IMG/VR virus record: IMGVR_UViG_3300032085_001567
Location: 1-45,912 of that record
Strand: one strand, 5' to 3'
Length of the DNA: 45,912 bases
Source: a virus
Below the pieces are notes generated by a model. The model saw nothing but the letters and a program-made list of their open reading frames with translations, made no database searches and was not told where the DNA came from. The translations under genes and the position numbers were made by a program. Below, in pieces: positions 39,610 through 45,701 of this stretch. Position 1 is the first letter of the stretch. Each line of letters opens with the position of its first letter.

Positions 39610-40118
39610 GCCGTCATTCCCAGATCAGCGTTGCGAAGCCCACGCGCCTGACGATCAGCCTTGGCCATCCGGTCGTAGAGAATGACGTTGACCGTGGCCG
39701 CGAGGTTCATGCACGAGCGTGTCGGCACCATCACGCGATGCGGGCACCAGTCGAGATGCCGGGCGCCAAGCGTCCCATCTTCCGGGCCGAAAATGTAGAA
39801 GGCGCGGGCCGGATGCTGAAAGGACGGCAGCGGCACAGCGTCATCGACCAAATCGACCGCGACAGGAATGGCATCGAACGGGATCACGTCGCGCAAGCTG
39901 CCAGGGCGCAGGACGGGCAAATGACGCCAAGCCCGTGGAGTGTCGGCGGCATGGCGAACCGGGCTTCTGTCGCCCTCTATGGCCACCATGGCTGCGCTGT
40001 AGCACCAAGCGGCGCGCAAGACGCTCCCGACATTTGCCTTGTCCTTTGGCCTCACTAGCCCAATAGCGGAGAACCCACGCCTACTTTGCGTTGCGGTCGC
40101 ATGCTTCTGCTCAGTCAT
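39606..40118 (-). CDS. SpoU/TrmH-family RNA methyltransferase
   Basis: The 170-residue protein has all three SPOUT motifs: RPKDKANVGSVLRAAWCY (motif 1), FYIFGPEDGTLG (motif 2) and VPTRSCMNLAATVNVILYD (motif 3, the knot). Family members 2'-O-methylate tRNA or rRNA with SAM. A phage copy could adjust host translation or guard tRNA (inference); the substrate cannot be read here. The C-terminus is short and basic. Confidence 0.85.
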   Translation of the reverse strand: MTEQKHATATQSRRGFSAIGLVRPKDKANVGSVLRAAWCYSAAMVAIEGDRSPVRHAADTPRAWRHLPVLRPGSLRDVIPFDAIPVAVDLVDDAVPLPSFQHPARAFYIFGPEDGTLGARHLDWCPHRVMVPTRSCMNLAATVNVILYDRMAKADRQARGLRNADLGMTA

Positions 40119-40440
40119 TTGTGTTCTCTGTCTGGTTGGAGGGGGAGGGAGGCGCCGGGAGGGGCATCCAGTGTGTGAAATCGGTCGCTTCGTAGAAATC
40201 GCCCCGATCGATCAGGCCGTCGGCGTCATCGCGCCCTTCATCGCTAAAGGGGTCATAGACCTCATCCGGCCACACCCATGCCGCGTCCCCGTCGTCGAAC
40301 CCATGCCAGCGTCCAAAAATGAGCGGAGCGCGGGTTCCGAATTCAGCGGGCGCGCGCCAAAGCTGTACCCACGATCCGTCCTTCGGCGCTGTCTCGATAG
40401 ACTTCCACTCGACCATCACGCTGTTGAATCTCTCAGTCAT
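40111..40440 (-). CDS. DUF551-like phage protein
   Basis: The 109-residue protein has WKSIETAPKDGSWVQLW at the start and DFTHWMPLPAPP at the end, the pattern of DUF551-type phage proteins. Its function is unknown. It may start at residue 9 (MVEWKS). It overlaps both neighbours. Confidence 0.75.
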   Translation of the reverse strand: MTERFNSVMVEWKSIETAPKDGSWVQLWRAPAEFGTRAPLIFGRWHGFDDGDAAWVWPDEVYDPFSDEGRDDADGLIDRGDFYEATDFTHWMPLPAPPSPSNQTENTND

Positions 40441-40711
40441 GGTTCCACCCGTTCAGATGCGCTTTCTCGTGGCGCAGGATGATGTCTCGATTGGCGCCCG
40501 TGAGCGTGTTGAGAATGAAGATCGCGTTCAGCGATCGGTACGTGCAGGCGTAGGGCACTCGGCCTCCTGCATACTGGCCAGACCGGCAGACGATCTTGAG
40601 CATCGGGGCCGAAAACTCGGTGACGGTGTAAGCTTGTCTCGGCTCGTAATCGAACTGTGCCGGCGGCATGAACGATGCCAGAGAGGCCGCTATTGCGAGG
40701 GAGGCGATCAT
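40433..40711 (-). CDS. Secreted HExxH protein (putative metallopeptidase)
   Basis: The ATG at 40711 gives 92 residues with a signal-like N-terminus (MIASLAIAASLASFMPPAQ). The C-terminus is HEKAHLNGWNHD, where HEKAH matches the zinc HExxH motif and a further His lies near the end. Cys pairs in the middle could form a disulphide in the periplasm. A periplasmic metallopeptidase or zinc-binding role is plausible. The small size makes enzymatic activity uncertain. Confidence 0.65.
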   Translation of the reverse strand: MIASLAIAASLASFMPPAQFDYEPRQAYTVTEFSAPMLKIVCRSGQYAGGRVPYACTYRSLNAIFILNTLTGANRDIILRHEKAHLNGWNHD

Positions 40712-41163
40712 GCTACGCTCCGAACACAAACGGCGTCGGGGTCGGGCCTGTTGAGCTTCGCCAGTCGGGCGGCGCGTTTTTCGTCCCCAGCTTTGCGTCT
40801 GGCGCGTTCGGCGTTAGGGTTGAACTCGTCGTATCCGAACTGGATAAAGCCCAGATCGGCATGACCGATGGTTTCGGTCCATTCGTCCCAATCGCTCGGA
40901 ATGTTCGTGGTGCCGGCGTAGTGCTCCGCCATGGCTTCCCAGACAAAGAAGGTGATATCGTCACGGATCCAATTTTCGCTGGACAGGAGAATGACCTTCA
41001 CCATGTAGGCGTCGGTGAACTCCACTATCTCAAGCTGTTCGAACAGGACGGATGGATCAGCGGTCACGAACTGCGCCGCTCCGTCGAACTCGATCACGTA
41101 CGAGCCGTAAACGGTCGAAAGCGGGTGCGTTACCATCGCGTCTTTTCCGGTCTGGAGTGTCAT
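40708..41163 (-). CDS. Hypothetical protein (151 aa)
   Basis: An acidic protein with a basic C-terminal 35 residues (ERARRKAGDEKRAARLAK). GGAGG is well spaced before the ATG. The central part is Trp/Phe-rich. It overlaps the HExxH gene start. No family was recognised. Confidence 0.65.
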   Translation of the reverse strand: MTLQTGKDAMVTHPLSTVYGSYVIEFDGAAQFVTADPSVLFEQLEIVEFTDAYMVKVILLSSENWIRDDITFFVWEAMAEHYAGTTNIPSDWDEWTETIGHADLGFIQFGYDEFNPNAERARRKAGDEKRAARLAKLNRPDPDAVCVRSVA

Positions 41164-41194
41164 CGTCTTTGCCTCCGGTGAGGGGATGGGGGTG

Positions 41195-41443
41195 TCAGGG
41201 CGTGTAGAGGTTGTTCAGGTGGCCAGCGAAGATAGAGACAAAGCCCCAGTCGCCGGCTTGTGGCCCATCAGCAGGGTCGGCACTGATCTCGCGGCCAGTG
41301 TCTTCGGCAGCGATCTGTATCGCAGCGTCGATGGCATCCTCTGGCGTTTCGGCTACGACATGACCCATCCACGTTCCGGAATAACCGTTGTCCTCGGCTT
41401 CGACGTAATCGGGGCATTTCAAAATCACGGTGTAGTCGGTCAT
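41195..41443 (-). CDS. First gene of leftward operon, hypothetical
   Basis: GGAG is spaced correctly for the ATG at 41443, giving 82 residues (TVILKCPDYVEAEDNG). It begins about 100 bases after the leftward promoter and is therefore the first product after induction. First genes of such operons often antagonise host functions, but no evidence for that is seen here. No family was recognised. Confidence 0.65.
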   Translation of the reverse strand: MTDYTVILKCPDYVEAEDNGYSGTWMGHVVAETPEDAIDAAIQIAAEDTGREISADPADGPQAGDWGFVSIFAGHLNNLYTP

Positions 41444-41544
41444 CCGGCGCTCCATCTGTGGTGAGAAGATCGGCCCGGTAGGGCGATCGGTTCTCGGGGT
41501 GAGGCGATCTGCTGAAAGCGTCTTCGGCCTCGCTGGTGTTTCTC

Positions 41545-41573
41545 GTTATCGCAGATGACATGATGCGTGTCAA
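41545..41573 (-). promoter_or_regulatory. Leftward early promoter (PL-like)
   Basis: On the minus strand TTGACA (41573-41568), a 17-base spacer and GATAAC (41550-41545) form a good sigma-70 type promoter. One operator copy (41556-41572) covers its -35 and spacer and another (41571-41587) abuts it, so CI should repress it. Confidence 0.78.
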
Positions 41574-41628
41574 CATAATTCATGTCAGAGAATTACACAG
41601 CCGATAGAGCGTGACATTTTGCGTGTCG
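41556..41628. promoter_or_regulatory. Operator cluster OL (three 17-bp sites)
   Basis: Sites at 41556-41572 (TGACATGATGCGTGTCA), 41571-41587 (reads TGACATGAATTATGTTG on the minus strand) and 41612-41628 (TGACATTTTGCGTGTCG) share the pattern TGACA-N7-TGTNA. Two more copies lie between cI and cro. They are the expected targets of the CI repressor and probably Cro. Confidence 0.75.
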
Positions 41629-41636
41629 GAATTTTC

Positions 41637-41665
41637 TTGACAAACGTTTCCCGCGCGGAGATAAG
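41637..41665 (+). promoter_or_regulatory. Rightward promoter for the structured leader
   Basis: TTGACA (41637-41642), 17 bases and GATAAG (41660-41665) predict a start near 41672. An operator copy ends nine bases upstream of the -35. A GANTC sequence (GACTC, 41665-41669) overlaps the end of the -10, the kind of site GcrA responds to in the host. Confidence 0.65.
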
Positions 41666-41671
41666 ACTCTG

Positions 41672-41832
41672 GGGTTAGCGACAAGCCTTGAGCGTAGCGA
41701 AAGGTTTGGAGCGGGTGGTAAGCGCGCTTTACAGCGCTTCCACGAACTCAGAGACAGAGGCTCTTGCCGTAACCTCTCAGTTCTGAGCCGCGCGAGAGAA
41801 AGCGCCGTTCAGGCGCGCTTTAGGAGGCGTCT
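41672..41832 (+). ncRNA. Structured leader or small RNA
   Basis: Four hairpins lie in about 160 bases: AAGCCTT/AAGGTTT (41683-41707), AAGCGC/GCGCTT (41720-41739), a two-part stem CTCAGA...AGAGG/CCTCT...TCTGAG (41747-41787), and GCGCC/GGCGC (41802-41816) whose 3' arm leads directly into the AGGAGG of the next gene. GCGCGCTTTA occurs twice (41722-41731 and 41813-41822). It could be a regulatory leader for the 44-residue gene or an independent RNA. Confidence 0.5.
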
Positions 41833-41967
41833 ATGATCTGTGAGATTTGTCGCCGAATCGGCCTCTGGCGAGCCTACCGAAACTTCTATCGCGTGTTTCA
41901 ATGGCCAGATGGCTATGGCGACCAGTGGGGTTCGTTCTGGCGCTGTGTCGTGCTGGGCAGGGATTAA
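41833..41967 (+). CDS. 44-residue protein after structured leader
   Basis: A perfect AGGAGG precedes the ATG at 41833. The product (MICEICRRIGLWRAYRNFY ...) has a CEIC pair, five Trp residues and is basic. It is the only gene of the CI-repressible rightward transcript before the convergent gene, with which it shares a TTAA stop overlap. It is below usual ORF cut-offs. A regulatory or toxic small protein is possible; no family is known to me. Confidence 0.6.
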   Translation: MICEICRRIGLWRAYRNFYRVFQWPDGYGDQWGSFWRCVVLGRD

Positions 41968-42299
41968 TCCCAATCTTCGTCGCGCCGGGACTTCCATGTC
42001 GGATGCTGGCTCATGATCTCGTAGAAGTTTTGCCCCATCGGGGCCGACCCAAGCGAAAAGTCCTTACCGATCTGAAAGGCAGAGACCTTGAATGTCTTGT
42101 CGGTTTTCCAGATCATTTCTGCGATTTCACCGGCATCAAAATCCGTAACGACGCCGAAAGCGACGTAGGCATCCCCGCCCATCACTGGCGCGACCAATGA
42201 ACCCAACCCGGCCTTGATACGCTCCATTTTTCGCGGGAACGTGCTGTCTTTCGTGTTGGCGCCGATCAGCACCAGGTAGCGCCCAAATCCCTCGGCCAT
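41964..42299 (-). CDS. Hypothetical protein downstream of cI
   Basis: A 111-residue protein with GGGGGAGAG before its ATG. It contains a beta-rich start (GRYLVLIGANTKD) and alternating strands and helices. It lies in the cI transcription unit, so it may be expressed in the lysogen, for example as an exclusion or conversion function (inference). Confidence 0.65.
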   Translation of the reverse strand: MAEGFGRYLVLIGANTKDSTFPRKMERIKAGLGSLVAPVMGGDAYVAFGVVTDFDAGEIAEMIWKTDKTFKVSAFQIGKDFSLGSAPMGQNFYEIMSQHPTWKSRRDEDWD

Positions 42300-42308
42300 C
42301 TCTCCCCC

Positions 42309-42509
42309 TTACTGGCTATCCGCATCGTTATCGTTGACGCTCGTGACCGTGCCAGTCTCAAAGCCCACGGCGGCAAGAACCACGTCCACCTCATCGAGGT
42401 AGCTTTCCCAGAGCGGCTTGCCGTCCATCTTGGCATCGGGAGGGTGGCCATGGAGATCGCATAGAGCACGGGCGGCCAGCTCACGTGGGTCTTTTGGCTT
42501 TCTCGGCAT
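42309..42509 (-). CDS. Small hypothetical protein in cI unit
   Basis: The ATG at 42509 follows AGGAGGGGG and gives 66 residues with ALCDLHGHPPDAKMDGKPLW, a short pattern rich in His and Pro. It follows cI by 17 bases and so is likely co-transcribed in the lysogen. Function unknown. Confidence 0.65.
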   Translation of the reverse strand: MPRKPKDPRELAARALCDLHGHPPDAKMDGKPLWESYLDEVDVVLAAVGFETGTVTSVNDNDADSQ

Positions 42510-42526
42510 ATCCCCCTCCTGAATGG

Positions 42527-43225
42527 CTATAGCGGTCGCACCACATGCTTGACCTTGGCCACGATCCTGATTTCTGCGTCCATCTGGTAGGGATCGTCTT
42601 TCAGGACGATCTCCTTCTGCCACGCCGGATCGTCCGATTCGGGCATCAGCACCAGCTCGTCGCCGCGTTGCAGTAATCGTTTTGCGGTCACCTCGCGTAA
42701 CGCGCCCTGGTCCCGAATTTTCTCCACGATCACCACGTCCCTGTGATGGATCTCGACGCCAGACGTGATGTCGAGGCAGACAAGATAGGTGCCGTCAGGT
42801 GCCAGCCTGTTTATCGATGGCCCCTTCACCTTCAGGGCATAGGTGAATTGTTTCATGCCCTCAGGAACGGCCAGCCCGTCGAGCCAGTCGTCTATTTCGA
42901 GATCATCGAGGAATGGAACGGTTTCGAGCCATTGGCCGGCAGCGACCTCGCCTCGCACCGGAATGCGCATGGTCTTTGTGTGGTCAAAGCCTTCGGCGTC
43001 GGGGTGGCGGCTGGCATCATCGATTGTCCCGAACATAAGGTAGGCGGGCGATACCCGGAACGTTCGCGCATAATGCTGCGCCTGTTCATCGTTGAAGTCG
43101 TTCTGCCCGTTCTCGTGCGCCCGATAGGTCGACGCGCTCACCCCCAGCCTTTCGGCGGCGGCAAGGGTCGATTTGAACCCAGCGGCGAGGCGCGACTCCC
43201 GCAATCTGTCAGCTTTCGTGGTCAT
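42527..43225 (-). CDS. LexA-like CI repressor (HTH + S24)
   Basis: The 232-residue protein has an XRE helix-turn-helix (residues 6-66, TLAAAERLGVSASTYRAHENG) and a C-terminal S24 domain with the Ser nucleophile in KGPSINR (Ser137), Lys182 in TAKRLL, and a cleavable Ala-Gly at 96-97 (EVAAGQW). It holds the prophage silent and should self-cleave on RecA activation. There is no Shine-Dalgarno before the ATG, as with lambda cI from PRM. Five operators of one 17-bp pattern lie at three promoters nearby. Confidence 0.92.
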   Translation of the reverse strand: MTTKADRLRESRLAAGFKSTLAAAERLGVSASTYRAHENGQNDFNDEQAQHYARTFRVSPAYLMFGTIDDASRHPDAEGFDHTKTMRIPVRGEVAAGQWLETVPFLDDLEIDDWLDGLAVPEGMKQFTYALKVKGPSINRLAPDGTYLVCLDITSGVEIHHRDVVIVEKIRDQGALREVTAKRLLQRGDELVLMPESDDPAWQKEIVLKDDPYQMDAEIRIVAKVKHVVRPL

Positions 43226-43247
43226 GGCGCGACATTCGCAGAAGTCG

Positions 43248-43290
43248 TGACACGGATCATGTTGACATGACTGACACGAATGATGTAAGA
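43248..43290 (+). promoter_or_regulatory. PR promoter and OR operators
   Basis: TTGACA (43262-43267) and TGTAAG (43284-43289), 16 bases apart, form the cro promoter with a start near 43296. Operators TGACACGGATCATGTTG (43248-43264) and TGACACGAATGATGTAA (43272-43288) overlap its -35 and -10. The start is only about five bases before the cro ATG, so the transcript is nearly leaderless. Confidence 0.72.
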
Positions 43291-43300
43291 AATACGAACC

Positions 43301-43552
43301 ATGCAGACAGTTCGTGACATCATCAAAGCTCTCGGCGGTAACACCGCAGTCGGTCGGATCATCGGCAAAGGCCCCAGCACGGTCTCAGAAATGAGCCGTC
43401 GGGGCCGGATCGATGTCTCGTACTGGCCCGCGCTGGTCAATGCAGCGCCTGACACCGATTTGGCGGCGCGCGACAAGCGCGAAGCTTTCACGCTCACCAA
43501 TGACATATTGGTCGCGGCGCACCATGCCGAAGTCGAGGAGACGGCAGCATGA
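43301..43552 (+). CDS. Cro-like HTH regulator
   Basis: The 83-residue protein has IIKALGGNTAVGRIIGKGPS as its helix-turn-helix, of the YdaS/Cro type, and is divergent from cI. It lacks a Shine-Dalgarno and starts near the predicted transcription start. It should oppose CI and favour lytic growth (inference from place). It is the first gene of the long rightward operon. Confidence 0.82.
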   Translation: MQTVRDIIKALGGNTAVGRIIGKGPSTVSEMSRRGRIDVSYWPALVNAAPDTDLAARDKREAFTLTNDILVAAHHAEVEETAA

Positions 43553-43944
43553 GCGCCTTCCAGCCTGAACTCGGTCAAATGGCATTTGGTCAGCCGACGC
43601 AACAGTTTGACGTGCCGGAAATCCTTGAGGCCGTGTTCGACCGCATCGCCATAGAACTTAATCGGGTGATGTGGAACCGCGATCAGCAAGATTACGAAAA
43701 CCCTTTCAGCAACACCGGCAACCGCTTCGAGTGCGACACCTTCAAGGTGCATGCGTACGACTGGGGAAGCGATGACCAGCCGTGGAACTTCGCTTGGCGC
43801 GACCTTCGCGTGTCTTGGTACAAATGGATGGGACGCGGCATGTCCGCGAACATGGAGGTCACGCCCGACCTTGCCGCCCAGTGCCTGACCGAATGTCTCG
43901 AAGCGGTTCGCGCTCTCGATACCGATGGCGGTGAGGCAGCATGA
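43549..43944 (+). CDS. Phage hypothetical protein after cro
   Basis: The 131-residue protein opens with FQPELGQMAFGQPTQQFDVP, a common start of phage proteins of unknown function, and has a Trp-rich middle. It overlaps cro and the next micro-gene. Function unknown. Confidence 0.72.
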   Translation: MSAFQPELGQMAFGQPTQQFDVPEILEAVFDRIAIELNRVMWNRDQQDYENPFSNTGNRFECDTFKVHAYDWGSDDQPWNFAWRDLRVSWYKWMGRGMSANMEVTPDLAAQCLTECLEAVRALDTDGGEAA

Positions 43945-44036
43945 CCACCATTCTCCTCATATCCATATCCCTCGGCATTCCCACCACCATGATTGTGCTG
44001 GCCCGTATGGCTGGCGCGCTGCGGGGGTCTATCTGA
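43941..44036 (+). CDS. 31-residue membrane protein
   Basis: ATG at 43941 overlaps the previous stop (ATGA), and the stop overlaps the next ATG. The product is one hydrophobic helix (ILLISISLGIPTTMIVLA). The double overlap supports it. Function unknown. Confidence 0.5.
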   Translation: MTTILLISISLGIPTTMIVLARMAGALRGSI

Positions 44037-44176
44037 TGCCCCAAGAGCTTTTGGACCACATCAACGCCAAGCACCGCCGCAACACCCAGGCCCAGATCAT
44101 CATAGGTCTGCTCATGGGAGCGCTCCTGGTCGCAACGGGGGCGTGGGTCATGTTCTCGAAGGGATGGTTGGCATGA
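44036..44176 (+). CDS. 46-residue membrane protein
   Basis: ATG at 44036 overlaps the previous stop. The product has a polar N-terminus (residues 1-20) and one membrane helix (IIIGLLMGALLVATGAWVM). It overlaps the next gene at 44173. A small inner-membrane protein made early; role unknown. Confidence 0.6.
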   Translation: MPQELLDHINAKHRRNTQAQIIIGLLMGALLVATGAWVMFSKGWLA

Positions 44177-44484
44177 GCGCGTGGGCAGCAAAGGGCGTCA
44201 AGTGCGTCTGCATCAAGCGCGACCGGTGGGAAGTGCTCCAGTACGACCCGCTCGACGCTGTGCGGCCAAAGCCTGCTTACAATGAGGTTTGCGTCATCAC
44301 AGATGTCGTGACGGACATCTGTGGCGACTGGCTCCTGCTCAAAGGCTACGACCAAGCCCATCACTGGCATGCGTCCTGTTTCCGGCCCCTGACAAAGCAG
44401 GAGGAGGACTTGGCGACATTCAGCGTTATCGCATCGGACGCTCAAAACTCAATCCACGTTTCAGAACCGGAGGTCGTTTCCTGA
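44173..44484 (+). CDS. Hypothetical protein (103 aa)
   Basis: The ATG at 44173 overlaps the previous stop. The product has CVCIKRDRWEVL near its start and CFRPL later, and a beta-rich middle (EVCVITDVVTDICGDWLLLKG). It resembles short phage proteins with SH3-like folds, but no family was identified. Confidence 0.6.
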   Translation: MSAWAAKGVKCVCIKRDRWEVLQYDPLDAVRPKPAYNEVCVITDVVTDICGDWLLLKGYDQAHHWHASCFRPLTKQEEDLATFSVIASDAQNSIHVSEPEVVS

Positions 44485-44882
44485 TGCTCCGCTTCGCTGG
44501 CCATACCTATGCACACCACCACAACGGCAACCGCGCCGTTCGTGTGCATGGGCCTGTCCAGAATGGTTCTGGGCAGGATTTTGGAAACCGGTCCGCCGCA
44601 AGGCGTGTGTTTCCGACGATGTCGATAACTGGCCCGGGCTTCGGCTCGGGCGCTCTTTCCAGTTTCAGATCGGGTCGTGTGTCCTCCCTCGCGATCCGCA
44701 TGGCCAGGGGCGCTGCCCCCAACCTCCCGGCGTCTCTGGCCAGCCTTTTCAACAATCTCCGCAACGATCGATCCGATCTGTCGCGGCTCCCGGTTTGGCG
44801 CGCGTCTCGCTGCCTCGCCGGCAAGGAATTCCTCCAGCGGAAGCATGAGTTGCTTGGCGGCATTTGCGCTTCGGCTGGTCAT
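44442..44882 (-). CDS. Antisense hypothetical protein in early right operon
   Basis: AAAGGTGA precedes an ATG at 44882 on the minus strand. The 146-residue product starts with SANAAKQLMLPLEEFLAGEA, which looks like natural protein, followed by IGSIVAEIVEKAGQRRREV; the second half is less convincing. QLMLPL resembles the hexapeptide type of clamp motif, but weakly. A rightward frame from 44484 to 45005 with its own Shine-Dalgarno (GGAGG) covers the same bases; only one is likely real. Confidence 0.45.
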   Translation of the reverse strand: MTSRSANAAKQLMLPLEEFLAGEAARRAPNREPRQIGSIVAEIVEKAGQRRREVGGSAPGHADREGGHTTRSETGKSARAEARASYRHRRKHTPCGGPVSKILPRTILDRPMHTNGAVAVVVVCIGMASEAEHQETTSGSETWIEF

Positions 44883-44997
44883 CGTCGTCACCTTTCGTGT
44901 GTCCGTTCTTCCAGTGCTTCAACAAAAGCACGGAAGGCATTCCACGATGGCGAAAAAGCATCCCACGAATCTGGACAATCGTCCCAGGAGCGAAGCC

Positions 44998-45345
44998 ATG
45001 TCTGATGTAACGGCTGCTCGGAACATCATTGACGAAATCTGGCCCCTCGACGCCACGCCGCGCAAGCGCGTGATCGGGGCAGCATTTGAAGCCGTGAAGC
45101 GTGTCGAGCGCGGACTTCCGAAAGACGAAATCCGCCTTCGCAAGCGTCAGTGGACGGAGCGCCGCGTGCGCTCAATCGTGGACGAGGAGGCGGGAAGGAT
45201 CGACGCATATGAGATGCGCGACCTTGAGCAAATGGCAATCCAAGAGGCCCGCGATGCACTCCGAAAATCCCAAGACCGTTCCGCGCGGCTGGCGTCGTTT
45301 CTTGCCCGTTCTGCTGCGCGTGCGTCTGGCGAAGTGGCTGATTGA
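44998..45345 (+). CDS. Helical hypothetical protein
   Basis: GGAGCG is well spaced for the ATG at 44998 (115 residues); 44947 is an alternative. The protein is charged and helical (VIGAAFEAVKRVERGLPKDE). It may be a DNA-associated accessory protein of the operon. No family was recognised. Confidence 0.65.
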   Translation: MSDVTAARNIIDEIWPLDATPRKRVIGAAFEAVKRVERGLPKDEIRLRKRQWTERRVRSIVDEEAGRIDAYEMRDLEQMAIQEARDALRKSQDRSARLASFLARSAARASGEVAD

Positions 45346-45433
45346 TACCGGCAACACATGGGGCGAGTGGATCGCCCCGGAGATCAAGGAGCATTACGAT
45401 GAACACCGCCAAAATACACTCGATCCACGTTGA
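45254..45433 (+). CDS. 59-residue basic protein overlapping its neighbours
   Basis: From ATG 45254 it reads RGWRRFLPVLLRVRLAKWLIDTGNTWGEW and overlaps the previous gene by 92 bases and the next by 35. The sequence is protein-like and covers the gap between those genes. The long overlap makes it less certain. Confidence 0.45.
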   Translation: MHSENPKTVPRGWRRFLPVLLRVRLAKWLIDTGNTWGEWIAPEIKEHYDEHRQNTLDPR

Positions 45434-45701
45434 GCAGGACAGTGCCAGGGTCAACCCCGGCGTGCTCCATCAGGACGTGCAGGACAAGCGCGAATCCGTA
45501 TCTGGCCGCATGACCTATGTGAACGGGCTTCGCCTTCGCAATGCCGACCGGCGCAAGGCGATCATGGCCGAACTGTCAGCCCTCGATCTTTCCGACAAGG
45601 CCCTCGACTCCGAGCGCGAGGAACTGATTGCGATTGACGACGCGCTTTCCGAGGAAGCCCGCAAGCTGGAGCGGATCATCGTTCGGAGGGCAGGGGAATG
45701 A
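45399..45701 (+). CDS. Hypothetical protein (100 aa)
   Basis: AAGGAGC precedes the ATG at 45399. The 100-residue protein has a short N-terminal strand and a helical C-terminal half with Leu/Glu heptads (LDSEREELIAIDDALSEEA). Its stop overlaps the start of the gene that crosses the contig end. Confidence 0.65.
   Translation: MNTAKIHSIHVEQDSARVNPGVLHQDVQDKRESVSGRMTYVNGLRLRNADRRKAIMAELSALDLSDKALDSEREELIAIDDALSEEARKLERIIVRRAGE

Noticed and set aside
44484-45005. A plus-strand frame of about 173 codons with a GGAGG ribosome site
   Set aside because: The product is Ser/Arg/Leu-rich and not protein-like beyond the start, while the minus-strand frame over the same bases has a natural-looking N-terminus. 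It is kept only as an alternative to that gene.
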